Assembly (NCBI RefSeq): GCF_026625645.1
Contig: NZ_CP113056.1
Span: 3,447,001-3,511,000, forward strand
Source: Ancylobacter sp. SL191
GTDB lineage: Bacteria > Pseudomonadota > Alphaproteobacteria > Rhizobiales > Xanthobacteraceae
DNA length: 64,000 nucleotides
Reading direction: 5' to 3'
Shown here: positions 9,846 through 18,974 of the stretch, piece after piece
How positions within the stretch are numbered: the first letter of the stretch is position 1
How the letters are laid out: the number at the start of each line of letters is the position of its first letter
Notes under the pieces: generated by a model
The model's input: only the letters and a program-made list of their open reading frames with translations
Told to the model about the DNA's origin: nothing
The model's database searches: none
Program-made: the position numbers and the translations under genes

Positions 9846-12077
9846 TCAGAACTTGTTGTTGCGGGGGAAGCCCTTGGGCGGCAGGCGCCCGGCGCTGGCG
9901 CGCTCGCCGCGCCATTCGGTGAGGTCCGCCACCGTCCAGGTGCGGCCGGAGGTGTCGGTCCAGGTCAGCCCGTCGGCGGCCTTGAACACCTTCACGTCGC
10001 TCATCGCGCCGTCCTTGTAGCGCTGCAGCCGTACGCCGCGCCCACGCGTCATCTCGGGAATCTGCGCCAGCGGGAAGACCAGCAGCTTGCGGTTCTCGCC
10101 GATCACCGCCACTGTGTCACCAACCGCCGGTATGACCTTGCAGGCGTCCTGCGCATCGACACCGAGCACCTGCTTGCCCTTGCGGGTGTTGGCGATGCAA
10201 TCATCCTCGGCCACGAGGAAGCCGCGCCCTTCCTTCGCCACAACCAGCAGCTTGCGCCCGCCCTGATAGGGCAGCACGTCGACGATATCGGCGTCCTGTT
10301 CCAGCTCGATGGAGAGGCGCAGCGGCTCGCCATGGCCGCGCCCGCCGGGCAGCTTGGAGGCGTCCAGCGTGTAGAAGCGGCCATTGGTGGCGAAGACCAG
10401 GAGTTTGGCCGTCGTCTCGGTGAAGAAGCTGAGCTTCAGCTTGTCGTCGCCCTTGAAGGTAAGCGCCGCGAGGTCGGCGACGTGGCCCTTCAGCGCGCGT
10501 ATCCAGCCCTTGTCGGAGACGACGACGGTGATCGGCTCGCGCTCGACCAGCGCCTCGATCACCGCATCCGCGTCATGGGCGGCGGCCTCGCCGAAACCGG
10601 TGCGGCGGCGGCCGATGTCGGTATCGGGCCCGAAGGCCTCGCGCACCTTCGCCAGTTGGCCGGCGACCGCCTTCCACTGCCGCCCCTCGGAGCCGAGCAG
10701 CTTCTCCAGCCCGTCCTTCTCCTTGGAGAGCGCGTCATGCTCCTTGCGGATCTCGAACTCCTCGAGCTTGCGCAGCGAGCGTAGGCGCATGTTGAGGATC
10801 GCCTCGGCCTGCACGTCGCTGAGCGCGAAACGCCGCATCAGCTCGACCTTCGGCTCATCCTCCTCGCGGATGATGCGGATCACCTCGTCGAGGTTGAGAT
10901 AGGCGATCAGGTAGCCGCCGAGCACCTCCAGCCGGTGCTCGATCTGGGTCAGGCGGAAGCGCGAGCGCCGCTGCAGCACGTCGCGGCGGTGGTCGATCCA
11001 CTCGCGCAGCGCTTCGAGCAGGCTGACCACCTTCGGCACCTGGCCGCCGACCAGCACGTTCATGTTGAGCGGAAAGCGGATTTCCAGCTCGGTAAGCCGG
11101 AACAGGCTCTCCATCAGCAGCTCGGCGTCGACATTGCGCGCGCGCGGCTCGAGGATCAGGCGCACATCCTCGGCCGACTCGTCGCGCACATCGGCAAGCA
11201 GCGGGATCTTTTTCTCGTTGAGCAGGTCGGCGATCTTCTCGACCAGGCGGGACTTCGGCACCCCATAGGGGATTTCCGTCACGACGATCAGATAGGTGCC
11301 GCGCCCCGTCTCCTCCTTGTGCCAGCGCGCCCGCAGGCGGAAACCGCCGCGGCCGGTGGCATAGGCGTCGGCGATCGACGAGGGCGTCTCGATGATGACG
11401 CCGCCGGTCGGGAAGTCCGGCCCCTTCACGAAGCGCAGCAGGTCGTCGGTCGTCGCGTTCGGGTTGTCGATCAAGTGGAGGCTGGCGTCGATCAGCTCGG
11501 CCGCGTTGTGCGGGGGAATGGACGTCGCCATGCCGACAGCGATGCCGGTGGAGCCGTTCGCCAGCAGGTTCGGGAAGGCGCCGGGCATGACGACGGGCTC
11601 TTCCGTCGTGCCGTCGTAGTTGGGGCGGAAATCGACGGAGTCCTCGTCGATGCCGTCGAGGATCAGGCGGGCGACCTCGGTCAGCCGCGCCTCGGTGTAG
11701 CGCTCGGCGGCGGCATTATCGCCGTCGATATTGCCGAAATTGCCCTGCCCGTCGACCAGCGGGTAACGCTGGGAGAAATCCTGCGCGAGGCGGACCATGG
11801 CGTCATAGATCGCCATGTTGCCGTGCGGATGGAACGAGCCCATCACGTCACCGACGATCTTCGCGCTCTTGCGGAAGCCGCCGCCGGGATCGAGCCGCAG
11901 CAGGCGCATGCCATAGAGGATACGCCGATGCACCGGCTTCAGGCCGTCGCGCGCGTCCGGCAGCGCGCGGTGCATGATGGTGGAGAGCGCATAGGCGAGG
12001 TAGCGCTCCTCAAGCGCCGCCTTCAGCCCGATCGGCTCGATCGCACCGCTATCCGTCGGAATCGGTCCTTCTCCCAT
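9846..12077 (-). CDS. parC: DNA topoisomerase IV subunit A
   Basis: The 743-residue protein is the breakage-reunion subunit of topoisomerase IV, which decatenates chromosomes with ParE. The N-terminus has the GyrA/ParC core: [22 protein letters not shown], catalytic Tyr in the [12 protein letters not shown] block, and the [20 protein letters not shown] region. The C-terminal third shows degenerate ParC-type beta-pinwheel blades without a GyrA box, and length (about 740-750) fits ParC not GyrA (about 900). In the quinolone pocket the sequence is [10 protein letters not shown], so the positions equal to E. coli Asp79, Ser80 and Glu84 are Asn, Met and Asp. It follows recO after one small convergent gene. 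Confidence 0.95.
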   Translation of the reverse strand: MGEGPIPTDSGAIEPIGLKAALEERYLAYALSTIMHRALPDARDGLKPVHRRILYGMRLLRLDPGGGFRKSAKIVGDVMGSFHPHGNMAIYDAMVRLAQDFSQRYPLVDGQGNFGNIDGDNAAAERYTEARLTEVARLILDGIDEDSVDFRPNYDGTTEEPVVMPGAFPNLLANGSTGIAVGMATSIPPHNAAELIDASLHLIDNPNATTDDLLRFVKGPDFPTGGVIIETPSSIADAYATGRGGFRLRARWHKEETGRGTYLIVVTEIPYGVPKSRLVEKIADLLNEKKIPLLADVRDESAEDVRLILEPRARNVDAELLMESLFRLTELEIRFPLNMNVLVGGQVPKVVSLLEALREWIDHRRDVLQRRSRFRLTQIEHRLEVLGGYLIAYLNLDEVIRIIREEDEPKVELMRRFALSDVQAEAILNMRLRSLRKLEEFEIRKEHDALSKEKDGLEKLLGSEGRQWKAVAGQLAKVREAFGPDTDIGRRRTGFGEAAAHDADAVIEALVEREPITVVVSDKGWIRALKGHVADLAALTFKGDDKLKLSFFTETTAKLLVFATNGRFYTLDASKLPGGRGHGEPLRLSIELEQDADIVDVLPYQGGRKLLVVAKEGRGFLVAEDDCIANTRKGKQVLGVDAQDACKVIPAVGDTVAVIGENRKLLVFPLAQIPEMTRGRGVRLQRYKDGAMSDVKVFKAADGLTWTDTSGRTWTVADLTEWRGERASAGRLPPKGFPRNNKF

Positions 12078-12392
12078 GGCTCCTAGGTACAGGGTGGAGG
12101 CAACGGGAACAAGACAGGAACGCGGATCTCCCCAAGCCTATTGCCCGTCAGGCTGCCCCCTCAGATGCGACGCAATGCCGCAGGCACGCATGACCCGTGA
12201 CGCGCGGTTGGTTTCGCTTTGTTTCCAGCCATTTCGCTGCTTCGGCAGGTACATAGGTGCAGCCGCAGGATCAGGGGTTTCGATGTCGGTTTCGTCCCTA
12301 TCAGCAAACGATATTTCAAAATTATCCCCAATTTCTCGCCTTTAACCCTGCCGGGCGGTAAAATGGGCCCATAAGAAAAGTGGGAGGACGCC
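12078..12392. other. intergenic region with no gene recognised
   Basis: These 315 bases separate the start of parC (minus) from a small plus-strand gene, so they should contain two divergent promoters. The right half (12290-12350) is relatively AT-rich, fitting a promoter for the small gene, but I cannot point to confident -35/-10 boxes. I see no RNA gene here. Confidence 0.5.
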
Positions 12393-12683
12393 ATGAGACG
12401 ATACGCCATCGTCATCGCGGCAGCCGCAGCGTGCCTTGCTTTCAGCGCCCCGGCGCGGGCCTTTCCGGCCATCTCGGCGGACATGGGCGATGCGGATGGA
12501 CTGCAGGTGACCAATGTCGCCTGGCAGAATGTTTGCCGGGAACGGCAGTTCATGCGGCGCGACCGGACGGGACGGTTGGTGACCCTGCAAGCACCGGTAT
12601 GCCTGCCGGTCTGGGTCAGCCGCCGCTATTTCTCAAACGGCCGCTACTACGCCGATCCGGGCTTTAGCGTCCCGCTCGACTGA
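12393..12683 (+). CDS. small exported protein of unknown function
   Basis: The 96-residue product begins with a clear signal peptide (positively charged start, hydrophobic Ala-rich core, cleavage site near APARA at about residue 23). The mature part is about 72 residues with two cysteines (NVCRERQF and APVCLPVW) that could form a disulfide and aromatic residues near the end. A good ribosome site (GGGAGGA) precedes the ATG. The 3' end overlaps the convergent recO by 20 nt. I do not recognise the family; the signal and ribosome site make it a credible gene. Confidence 0.65.
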   Translation: MRRYAIVIAAAAACLAFSAPARAFPAISADMGDADGLQVTNVAWQNVCRERQFMRRDRTGRLVTLQAPVCLPVWVSRRYFSNGRYYADPGFSVPLD

Positions 12684-13407
12684 CCGGCGGGCGGGCGAGG
12701 ATGGCGAGCAGCGACTCGCGGGCATCCGCCAGCTTGAGCCCGCGCGGATCGAGCACGCGCTGCTGGAGGAAATGGCCGGTGAGGCGGAAGGCCGCCTGAA
12801 GAGCGTCCGGCTGGGGCGGCTCGGCGACTTCGGCGACGAGAAAGTACGGCAGGTCGAAGAGCTGCGTCCGCCAGGGTTCGCCGGCATCGCGGCTGACCGC
12901 CCGGCCAGATTTGGGCGAGACATAAAGCAGGTCGTTGCGCCCGCCCGTTGCCGCGCAGGAGGCGAGATCGAGCCCGAAGCCGAGTTCCGCCAGCATCATC
13001 AGCTCGAAGCGGGCGATCATCATGCCGACCAGGGCCGGGTGCTGGAGATGCTCGGTGAAGGTCGACAGCGCCGCGTGGAGGTCCGGATGCGGGTCGCGCT
13101 CGGGCAGCAGGCGCAGCAGCGCCGCCATATGCGCGAAGCCGAAGGCCGCGTGGGCCGCGCCCATCACGCCAGCGGCGCGGGCCTCCGTCACCTCCAGCGT
13201 GAACGTGCCGAGATGCTCGTCGAGGCGCGCGCGCCAGATGGCTCGCACGCTGTTGCCCTGCTGGAGGCTGGCCGCCTGCCGCCGCGAGCCGCCGCCGCGC
13301 ACGACGCCGAGATGGCGCCCGTGGCCGGCGGTCATCAGCTCGACGATGGCATTGGCCTCGCCGTGCCGTCTCACGCCCAGGATGATGCCCTCATCGGTCC
13401 ATTCCAT
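12664..13407 (-). CDS. recO: DNA repair protein RecO
   Basis: The 247-residue protein has the RecO N-terminal OB fold (MEWTDEGIILGVRRHGEANAIVELMTAGHGRHLGVVRGG in outline, residues 1-40) and the helical C-terminal domain ending near LFDLPYFLVAE and LTGHFLQQRVLDPRG. RecO anneals ssDNA and helps RecR load RecA. The zinc-binding Cys pairs seen in some RecO proteins are not visible here; only one Cys (LASCAATGGRND) remains. It sits 15 nt after era in the era-recO order typical of alphaproteobacteria. Confidence 0.93.
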   Translation of the reverse strand: MEWTDEGIILGVRRHGEANAIVELMTAGHGRHLGVVRGGGSRRQAASLQQGNSVRAIWRARLDEHLGTFTLEVTEARAAGVMGAAHAAFGFAHMAALLRLLPERDPHPDLHAALSTFTEHLQHPALVGMMIARFELMMLAELGFGLDLASCAATGGRNDLLYVSPKSGRAVSRDAGEPWRTQLFDLPYFLVAEVAEPPQPDALQAAFRLTGHFLQQRVLDPRGLKLADARESLLAILARPPVSRAGR

Positions 13408-13422
13408 GGGCTGAGGCCGGCT

Positions 13423-14367
13423 TTAGTCGGCGCTCGGGAATTCGAGGCCCATTTCGCGGTAGCGCTCCGGGTCGTCGGCCCAGTTCTCGCGCACCTTCAC
13501 GAACAGGAACAGATGCACGGGCTGCTCGAGGATCCCGGTCAGTTCCTTGCGCGCGCCGGTCGAGATCGCCTTGATAGTCTCGCCGCCCTTGCCGAGCACG
13601 ATCTTCCGCTGGCTCTCGCGCTCGACAAAGATCGTCTGCTCGATCCGCACCGAGCCGTCCTTGCGCTCCTGCCAGGAGTCGGTCTCGACCGTGGAGCGGT
13701 AGGGCAGTTCCTCATGCAGGCGATGGAACAGCTTCTCGCGGGTGATCTCCGCCGCCAGCATCCGCATCGGCGCGTCGGAGATCTGGTCCTCGGGATAGAG
13801 CCAGGGACCGAAGGGGAGCGTCTGCGCCAGCCAGTCGCGCAGCTCGGTGAGGCCGTCGCCGGTGAGCGCCGAGACCATGAACAGCCGGTCGAAACTGATC
13901 CGCGCGGAAATCGCCGCGGCGAGTTCCAGCAGCGTGTCGCGCTTCACCAGGTCGATCTTGTTGAGCAGGATCGCGCGCGGCCGCTTCACATTGGCCAGCC
14001 CGTTGATGATGGCCTCGACCTCCTCGGTCAGGCCGGCGCGGGCGTCGATCAGCAGCACGATGGCGTCGGCATCGCCGGCCCCGCTCCAGGCAGAACGGAC
14101 CATGGCCTTCTCCAGCCGCCGCTTGGGCGCGAAGATGCCGGGCGTATCGACGAGGATGATCTGCGTCGGGCCTTCCAGCGCGATACCGCGCACCAGCGAG
14201 CGCGTGGTCTGCACCTTGTGCGAGACGATGGACACTTTCGAGCCGACCAGGGCATTGGTCAGCGTCGACTTGCCGGCATTGGGCGCGCCGATCAGCGCGA
14301 CGAAGCCGCAGCGTGTGGGAGCGGGCGTCTGCGAGGCGGCAATGCCGTCATCCGCGGTATCGTTCAT
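13423..14367 (-). CDS. era: GTPase Era
   Basis: The 314-residue protein binds 16S rRNA and assists 30S assembly. The G1 loop is GAPNAGKST, G3 is DTPG (ILVDTPGIF), G4 is NKID, and the C-terminal KH domain has the GKGGETIKAI loop. Length is typical of Era (about 300). The start ATG overlaps the rnc stop by 4 nt (14364-14367), so the two are translationally coupled within the lepB-rnc-era-recO operon. Confidence 0.97.
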   Translation of the reverse strand: MNDTADDGIAASQTPAPTRCGFVALIGAPNAGKSTLTNALVGSKVSIVSHKVQTTRSLVRGIALEGPTQIILVDTPGIFAPKRRLEKAMVRSAWSGAGDADAIVLLIDARAGLTEEVEAIINGLANVKRPRAILLNKIDLVKRDTLLELAAAISARISFDRLFMVSALTGDGLTELRDWLAQTLPFGPWLYPEDQISDAPMRMLAAEITREKLFHRLHEELPYRSTVETDSWQERKDGSVRIEQTIFVERESQRKIVLGKGGETIKAISTGARKELTGILEQPVHLFLFVKVRENWADDPERYREMGLEFPSAD

Positions 14368-15089
14368 GAATCAACCTGTTCGAGAAAGGCCAAGGCAGCG
14401 GCCTTCTGCGCAATCTGCTTGGAGGAGCCCGCAGCCTCGACGGCGGTGAAACCGGGAAGCTCCACGGCAATGCGGAATTGGGGATTATGGTCCGGACCGG
14501 AGCGATCCACCAGCCGGTAGGTGGGCGGCGGCAGGCCGCGCGCCTGCGCCCATTCCTGGAGCGCGGTCTTGGGGTCGCGGGCCGAACCGCCGGGCATCTG
14601 CAGGCGCGGGCGCCAGAAGCGCTCCACCAGATCGACCGCCGCAGGGTAACCGCCATCAAGATAGACCGCCGCCAGCACCGCCTCGGCGATGTCGGCGAGA
14701 ATGGCGGCGCGCTCGCGCCCGCCCGCCCGGTCCTCGCCGGCGCCGAGCCTGATATGCGGCGCGATATCCATCACGCGGGCGACGGCGGCACAGCTATCCT
14801 CGCAAACGAGGTCCGCGAGCCGGCGCGACAGCTCGCCTTCCTCCGCATTGGGGAAGGCGCGGTAGAGCATGTCGGAGACCACGAGCCCCAGCACATGGTC
14901 GCCGAGGAATTCGAGCCGCTGATAGGAGCGCACACGGGCGCGCGCTCCCTGCGCGCCGGTGACGGCGCTGATATGGGTCAGGGCGAGAAGCAGATGAGCG
15001 CGGTCGTTGAAGCTGTGACCGAGGCTTTCCTCAAGCGGCGCCAGGCTCGCCGTGTCGATTGGGGGCCCCTGGCGGTTACCGCGGCTCAT
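14364..15089 (-). CDS. rnc: ribonuclease III
   Basis: The 241-residue enzyme cleaves double-stranded RNA in rRNA and mRNA processing. The catalytic motif is RLEFLGDHVLGLVVSDML, the second acidic cluster is DIAEAVLAAVYLDGG, and the C-terminal dsRBD starts at DPKTALQEWAQARG and ends with QIAQKAAALAFLEQ. I placed the start at 15089, where ATG overlaps the lepB stop in an ATGA, instead of the longer in-frame ATG at 15149 that would sit inside lepB. The same coupling links rnc to era. Confidence 0.95.
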   Translation of the reverse strand: MSRGNRQGPPIDTASLAPLEESLGHSFNDRAHLLLALTHISAVTGAQGARARVRSYQRLEFLGDHVLGLVVSDMLYRAFPNAEEGELSRRLADLVCEDSCAAVARVMDIAPHIRLGAGEDRAGGRERAAILADIAEAVLAAVYLDGGYPAAVDLVERFWRPRLQMPGGSARDPKTALQEWAQARGLPPPTYRLVDRSGPDHNPQFRIAVELPGFTAVEAAGSSKQIAQKAAALAFLEQVDS

Positions 15090-15841
15090 CGCACGAAGGA
15101 GAACAGGCGATCCCACCGGACCGTCCACGGCCATTTCCAGAACTGCCATGCGGCATCCCCTTCTTTGACCGAGAAGAAGATCATCTGGGCGCGGCCGATC
15201 AGATTGTCATAGGGCACATAGCCGACCTGGCTGAGCACGCGGCTGTCCGTGGAGTTGTCGCGGTTGTCGCCCATCATGAAATAATGGTCCGGCGGCACCT
15301 TGTAGACCGGCGTGTTGTCGTAGAAGCCGTTCTCGACGAGATCGAGCGTGTAGTAGCTCACGCCATTGGGCAGGGTCTCGAGCCAGCGCTTCACGCGCTG
15401 CACGCGCCCGCCGCCCTCGTCGTCCATCCAGTAGCCCGCATCCTCGCGCTTCACCGGCTGGCCGTTGATGTTCAACACGCCGTCGATCATCTGGATCTCG
15501 TCGCCGGGCAGGCCGATCACGCGCTTGATGTAGTCCGTCGTCTCGTCGCGCGGCAGCTTGAACACCACCACATCGCCCCGGTTCGGCGTCGAGCCGAGCA
15601 GCCGGCCGCTATAGAGCGGCGGCGAGAAGGGGAAGGAGAAGCGGCTATAGCCGTAGCTGAATTTCGAGACGAAGAGATAGTCGCCGACCAGCAGCGTCTC
15701 CTTCATCGACCCCGACGGAATGTTGAAGGGTTGGAACAGGAAGGTGCGGATCAGGATGGCGATCAGGAACGCCTGGAGGATAACCTTGACGGTTTCGCCA
15801 AGGCCGCCTTCCTGCTTCTTCGGTTCGGTGGTCGAGGTCAT
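15086..15841 (-). CDS. lepB: signal peptidase I
   Basis: The 251-residue membrane protease removes Sec signal peptides at the periplasmic face. One N-terminal transmembrane helix (about residues 17-40) precedes the catalytic Ser in IPSGSMKETLLVGDY. The general-base lysine region is GDVVVFKLPRD, and box E is GDNRDNSTDSR. Length and motif order are standard. It is coupled to rnc by a 4-nt overlap and follows acpS after 115 nt, a likely internal promoter position. Confidence 0.96.
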   Translation of the reverse strand: MTSTTEPKKQEGGLGETVKVILQAFLIAILIRTFLFQPFNIPSGSMKETLLVGDYLFVSKFSYGYSRFSFPFSPPLYSGRLLGSTPNRGDVVVFKLPRDETTDYIKRVIGLPGDEIQMIDGVLNINGQPVKREDAGYWMDDEGGGRVQRVKRWLETLPNGVSYYTLDLVENGFYDNTPVYKVPPDHYFMMGDNRDNSTDSRVLSQVGYVPYDNLIGRAQMIFFSVKEGDAAWQFWKWPWTVRWDRLFSFVR

Positions 15842-15956
15842 GTCGCTTTCCGCTGCGCGGCGCGGCCTGTGCCGCCCGCCGGGCCGTGGGCTCTATAGCC
15901 GCTCGGGCGTGCCGCGGCAACGCGGCGCGGTCACGATCGCACGAGGTGCCGCGCCG

Positions 15957-16367
15957 TCAGGCGCCCGCCACCTTGGGCACGGCGCTGATAATGACGAAGG
16001 CCTGGGCGATCGGGCCGTCATCGGTGATGGTCAGGTCGATCCGGGCCTCGAAGCCCGGTGGCGTCATGGCGTCCAGCCGCGCGCGGGCACCGCCGGTCAG
16101 TTCCATGGTGGGGCGCCCCGAGGGCAGGTTCACCACCCCCATGTCGCGCCAGAACACGCCTTGGGCGAGACCGGTGCCGAGCGCCTTGGCGCAGGCTTCC
16201 TTGGCGGCGAAGCGCTTGGCGTAGCTCTCCACCCGGCGGGCGCGGCGCTCCGACTTCGCACGCTCCACGGGCGTGAAGACGCGCTCGATGAAGCGCTCGC
16301 CATGCCGCTCGAGAACCTCGGCGACGCGCCGCGCGTCGGTGATGTCGGAGCCGATGCCAAGGATCAT
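15957..16367 (-). CDS. acpS: holo-[acyl-carrier-protein] synthase
   Basis: The 136-residue enzyme attaches 4'-phosphopantetheine from CoA to apo-ACP. The metal-binding start [12 protein letters not shown] and the second motif [14 protein letters not shown] are both present, with the FWRDMGV block after them. Length is normal. The start ATG at 16365-16367 lies in the first unit of a 14-bp tandem repeat that supplies further ATG codons in other frames. Neighbours pdxJ (upstream) and lepB (downstream) follow the conserved order. Confidence 0.94.
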   Translation of the reverse strand: MILGIGSDITDARRVAEVLERHGERFIERVFTPVERAKSERRARRVESYAKRFAAKEACAKALGTGLAQGVFWRDMGVVNLPSGRPTMELTGGARARLDAMTPPGFEARIDLTITDDGPIAQAFVIISAVPKVAGA

Positions 16368-16406
16368 GCCTGCCTCATCATGCTTGCCTCATCATGCCTG
16401 CCTTAT
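16365..16406. repeat. three 14-bp direct tandem repeats across the acpS start
   Basis: The units at 16365-16378, 16379-16392 and 16393-16406 differ at single positions (CATGCCTGCCTCAT, CATGCTTGCCTCAT, CATGCCTGCCTTAT). They cover the acpS start codon, the whole spacer and the pdxJ stop codon. Confidence 0.85.
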
Positions 16407-17176
16407 GCCGCTGCTGGGTGCGCGACGGCGCGTCCGTGCGCCATGGCCTCGCGCATGCGCCGCACCGCGGCCTCAAGCCCGTCGAAAATCGCCTCGCCAA
16501 TGAGGAAATGGCCGATATTGAGCTCGCGCACCTCGGTGACGCCGGCAATGGTCTCCGCCGTCCGGTAGTCGAGACCATGCCCGGCATGGATCTCCAGCCC
16601 GAAGCGGGTGCCCTGCCCGGCCGCCTCAACGAGCCGACCGAACTCGGTGGCGGCCTCGGTCGCCTTGCCCTCGGTGAGAAGGTCGCACCAGGCGCCGGTG
16701 TGCAGCTCGATCACTGCCGCGCCGATATCGGCCGCGCGGGCGATCTGATCCTCATCCGGCGCGACGAAGAGCGAGACGCGGATGCCGGCCTTGGCGAGGC
16801 GCTCGACCTTGCGGGCAAGGTCGATGCCGCCGCCGATCACGTCCAGCCCGCCCTCGGTGGTGCGCTCCTCGCGGCGCTCCGGCACCAGGCAGCAGGCATG
16901 CGGGCGCAACTCAAGGGCGAGCGCCACCATCTCCTCGGTCGCCGCCATCTCGAAATTGAGAGGCACCAGCAGCGTCTCGCGCAGCCGGCGCATATCGGCA
17001 TCGCGGATGTGGCGGCGATCCTCGCGCAGATGCGCGGTGATGCCGTCCGCCCCGGCCGCGCAGGCAAGCTGCGCCGCCCGCACCGGATCGGGCAGCGCCC
17101 CGCCGCGCGCGTTCCGCACGGTCGCGACATGGTCGATATTCACGCCGAGGCGCAGCGGCGGCACGATGCGGGTCAT
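16403..17176 (-). CDS. pdxJ: pyridoxine 5'-phosphate synthase
   Basis: The 257-residue TIM-barrel enzyme condenses 1-deoxyxylulose 5-phosphate with 3-amino-2-oxopropyl phosphate in the DXP-dependent vitamin B6 pathway. The start region reads [17 protein letters not shown], followed by [15 protein letters not shown] (phosphate and His catalytic region), and the barrel end shows [11 protein letters not shown]. Length matches E. coli PdxJ. It sits between pyrE and acpS; the pdxJ-acpS pair is widely conserved. Confidence 0.96.
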   Translation of the reverse strand: MTRIVPPLRLGVNIDHVATVRNARGGALPDPVRAAQLACAAGADGITAHLREDRRHIRDADMRRLRETLLVPLNFEMAATEEMVALALELRPHACCLVPERREERTTEGGLDVIGGGIDLARKVERLAKAGIRVSLFVAPDEDQIARAADIGAAVIELHTGAWCDLLTEGKATEAATEFGRLVEAAGQGTRFGLEIHAGHGLDYRTAETIAGVTEVRELNIGHFLIGEAIFDGLEAAVRRMREAMAHGRAVAHPAAA

Positions 17177-17180
17177 CGGC

Positions 17181-17774
17181 TCAACCCTTCACGCCCTGAA
17201 TGGCGCGGCTTCCCGGCTTCACCGGCGGCAGCGCCGCAAGTTCGGGCGGCAGCGCGTCGGCGGGATAGGCGGGGATGTCCAGCTTGCAGAGCGCCACCAG
17301 CTTCACGCCGAGATCGGCCTTGCCGTTGGAGCGGTCGATCAGGCAGGCGGCGCCGACGACGTTCTTGGTGTGGTCGGCGATGGAGGCGAGGCATTCGCGC
17401 GAGGACAGACCGGTAGTGACGATGTCCTCGACCATCAGCACCTTGGCATCCTCGGGGATGGCGAAGCCGCGGCGGAGCTGGAACTTGCCGTCCTCGCGCT
17501 CGACGAAAACCGCCTTGGCGCCGAGCTGGCGGGCGGTTTCATAGCCTGGAACGATGCCGCCGACGGCGGGGGAGACGACATAGTCGATCTTGCCGAAGGC
17601 CGCCTCGGCCTTCTCGGCGAGCGCGCGACACAGCCGCTCGGTGCGCACAGGATCCTGGAAGATGAACATCTTCTGCAGGAACACCGGGCTGCGCAGGCCG
17701 GACGACAGGATGAAGTGCCCGTGCAGCAGCGCGCCGGCATCGCGGAATTCGGCCAGAACCTCGTCTTGTGTCAT
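17181..17774 (-). CDS. pyrE: orotate phosphoribosyltransferase
   Basis: The 197-residue enzyme makes orotidine 5'-monophosphate from orotate and PRPP. The PRPP motif is [14 protein letters not shown] (residues 112-125), and [11 protein letters not shown] near residue 24 is typical of the long-branch alphaproteobacterial PyrE. The start at the ATG of 17772-17774 ([10 protein letters not shown]) gives normal length; the longer frame adds 27 residues with no family similarity. It is 4 nt upstream of pdxJ. Confidence 0.95.
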   Translation of the reverse strand: MTQDEVLAEFRDAGALLHGHFILSSGLRSPVFLQKMFIFQDPVRTERLCRALAEKAEAAFGKIDYVVSPAVGGIVPGYETARQLGAKAVFVEREDGKFQLRRGFAIPEDAKVLMVEDIVTTGLSSRECLASIADHTKNVVGAACLIDRSNGKADLGVKLVALCKLDIPAYPADALPPELAALPPVKPGSRAIQGVKG

Positions 17775-17858
17775 CTCAGCTGCCCGGAAGTCGTTGAACG
17801 TCCGGTCGTGATAACCGATCCTCCCCCGGACGTCACCGGTTGCCGCCTGCGCCAACCG

Positions 17859-18695
17859 CTAGGCAGCCGCGCGTTCGGCGCCGAGTTCCTCGGTCCACAC
17901 CTCGAACACCGCGAGGCCATGCGGGCCGAAGGTGGAGACGATCGGCACATCCGCCGCGTCCCGCCCGCGCGCCATGACGATGCGGCCGATGCGGGGAATG
18001 TTGTGGCGGGCGTCGAAGCTGTACCAGCGCCCGTCGAGATAGGCCTCGAACCACGCGCTGAAATCCATCGGCGCGGGATCGTGCGGCACGCCGATATCGC
18101 CGAGATAGCCGGTGCAGTAGCGGGCGGGGATATTCATCGCGCGGCAGAGCGTGATGGCGAGATGCGCGAAGTCGCGGCACACGCCGCGCCCGTCGCGCAG
18201 GCCGCCGCTGGCGGTGCGGGTGTTGTCGGCGAAGCCATAGCCGAAGCGGATATGGGTGTGGACGAAGTCGCAAATGGCCTGCACACGCGGCCAGCCTTCC
18301 GGGACGCCGGCGAAGCGGCTCCATGCTTCCGGCCCGAGCAAATCGCTCTCGCAGTAGCGGCTGGGCAGCAGGAAGCCCATCGCCTCCTCGGGAAGATCGG
18401 CGACCGGCACCTGACGGGCGGTCATCACCACCGGCTCATGCGCGCCGCTGTCCGCGATCACGCCGTGATGCTCGATGACCGTGCGGCCCGGCGGGAGCAC
18501 CGCCCGGCGGCGCACATTGCCGAACAGATCGAGTGCGCGGGCATGCAGCACGTTCCGGCCGTCCTGCGTGCGCATCACGATGGGCGATTCGACCACGACA
18601 TCGCCCCTGCGGTCAGGGTGGACATCGATGGCGAAGCTAGAAGGGGTCGGCACGTTGCATTCCAGCGCAAGCCGGTAACCGTAGCGGATCCGCAT
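17859..18695 (-). CDS. transglutaminase-like cysteine protease family protein with incomplete triad
   Basis: The 278-residue protein has an N-terminal beta domain (residues 1-110) of the bacterial transglutaminase N-terminal type, then a transglutaminase core. The nucleophile region is GVCRDFAHLAITLCRAMNIPARY. Where active members carry His-Ala-Trp, this one reads DFSAWFEAYLDG, so the catalytic His appears to be Ser; the Asp region FDARHN is present. A subfamily lacking this His is familiar from rhizobia. Function is unknown. It interrupts the otherwise conserved rsh-pyrE interval. Confidence 0.8.
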   Translation of the reverse strand: MRIRYGYRLALECNVPTPSSFAIDVHPDRRGDVVVESPIVMRTQDGRNVLHARALDLFGNVRRRAVLPPGRTVIEHHGVIADSGAHEPVVMTARQVPVADLPEEAMGFLLPSRYCESDLLGPEAWSRFAGVPEGWPRVQAICDFVHTHIRFGYGFADNTRTASGGLRDGRGVCRDFAHLAITLCRAMNIPARYCTGYLGDIGVPHDPAPMDFSAWFEAYLDGRWYSFDARHNIPRIGRIVMARGRDAADVPIVSTFGPHGLAVFEVWTEELGAERAAA

Positions 18696-18727
18696 GGCGG
18701 CTCTCCGTCGCTAGTCGTGAGCGGAAC

Positions 18728-18907
18728 TCAGGTCGTCTGAGCGGCGCGGATCGACAGCCGCGCCCGGGCGCAGGCGATGGCGGCGCGTCCGGCCAGCTGC
18801 TCGCAGCGCCCATGAAGCGCGGTCTCCCGGTCGCGCAAAGCGCGGCCCCAGAGTTCACGCGCGCCACCGGACAGGATGAGCAGCGCTCCGTTGATGCGTT
18901 CGGCCAT
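18728..18907 (-). CDS. possible small protein of unknown function
   Basis: An open frame from the ATG at 18905-18907 gives 59 residues (MAERINGALLILSGGARELW...), Arg/Ala-rich with a heptad-like spacing of hydrophobics that could form an amphipathic helix. It lies alone between rsh and the transglutaminase-like gene on the same strand. An in-frame ATG 42 nt upstream is also available. I do not recognise the family, and high-GC noise ORFs of this size are common, so this is tentative. Confidence 0.4.
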   Translation of the reverse strand: MAERINGALLILSGGARELWGRALRDRETALHGRCEQLAGRAAIACARARLSIRAAQTT

Positions 18908-18974
18908 GCCGCCTCTCCTCGCATTGTCGGCTTTCAGATGCCGGGACAACGCGAGACCCTAGAACGGGTTCCGG

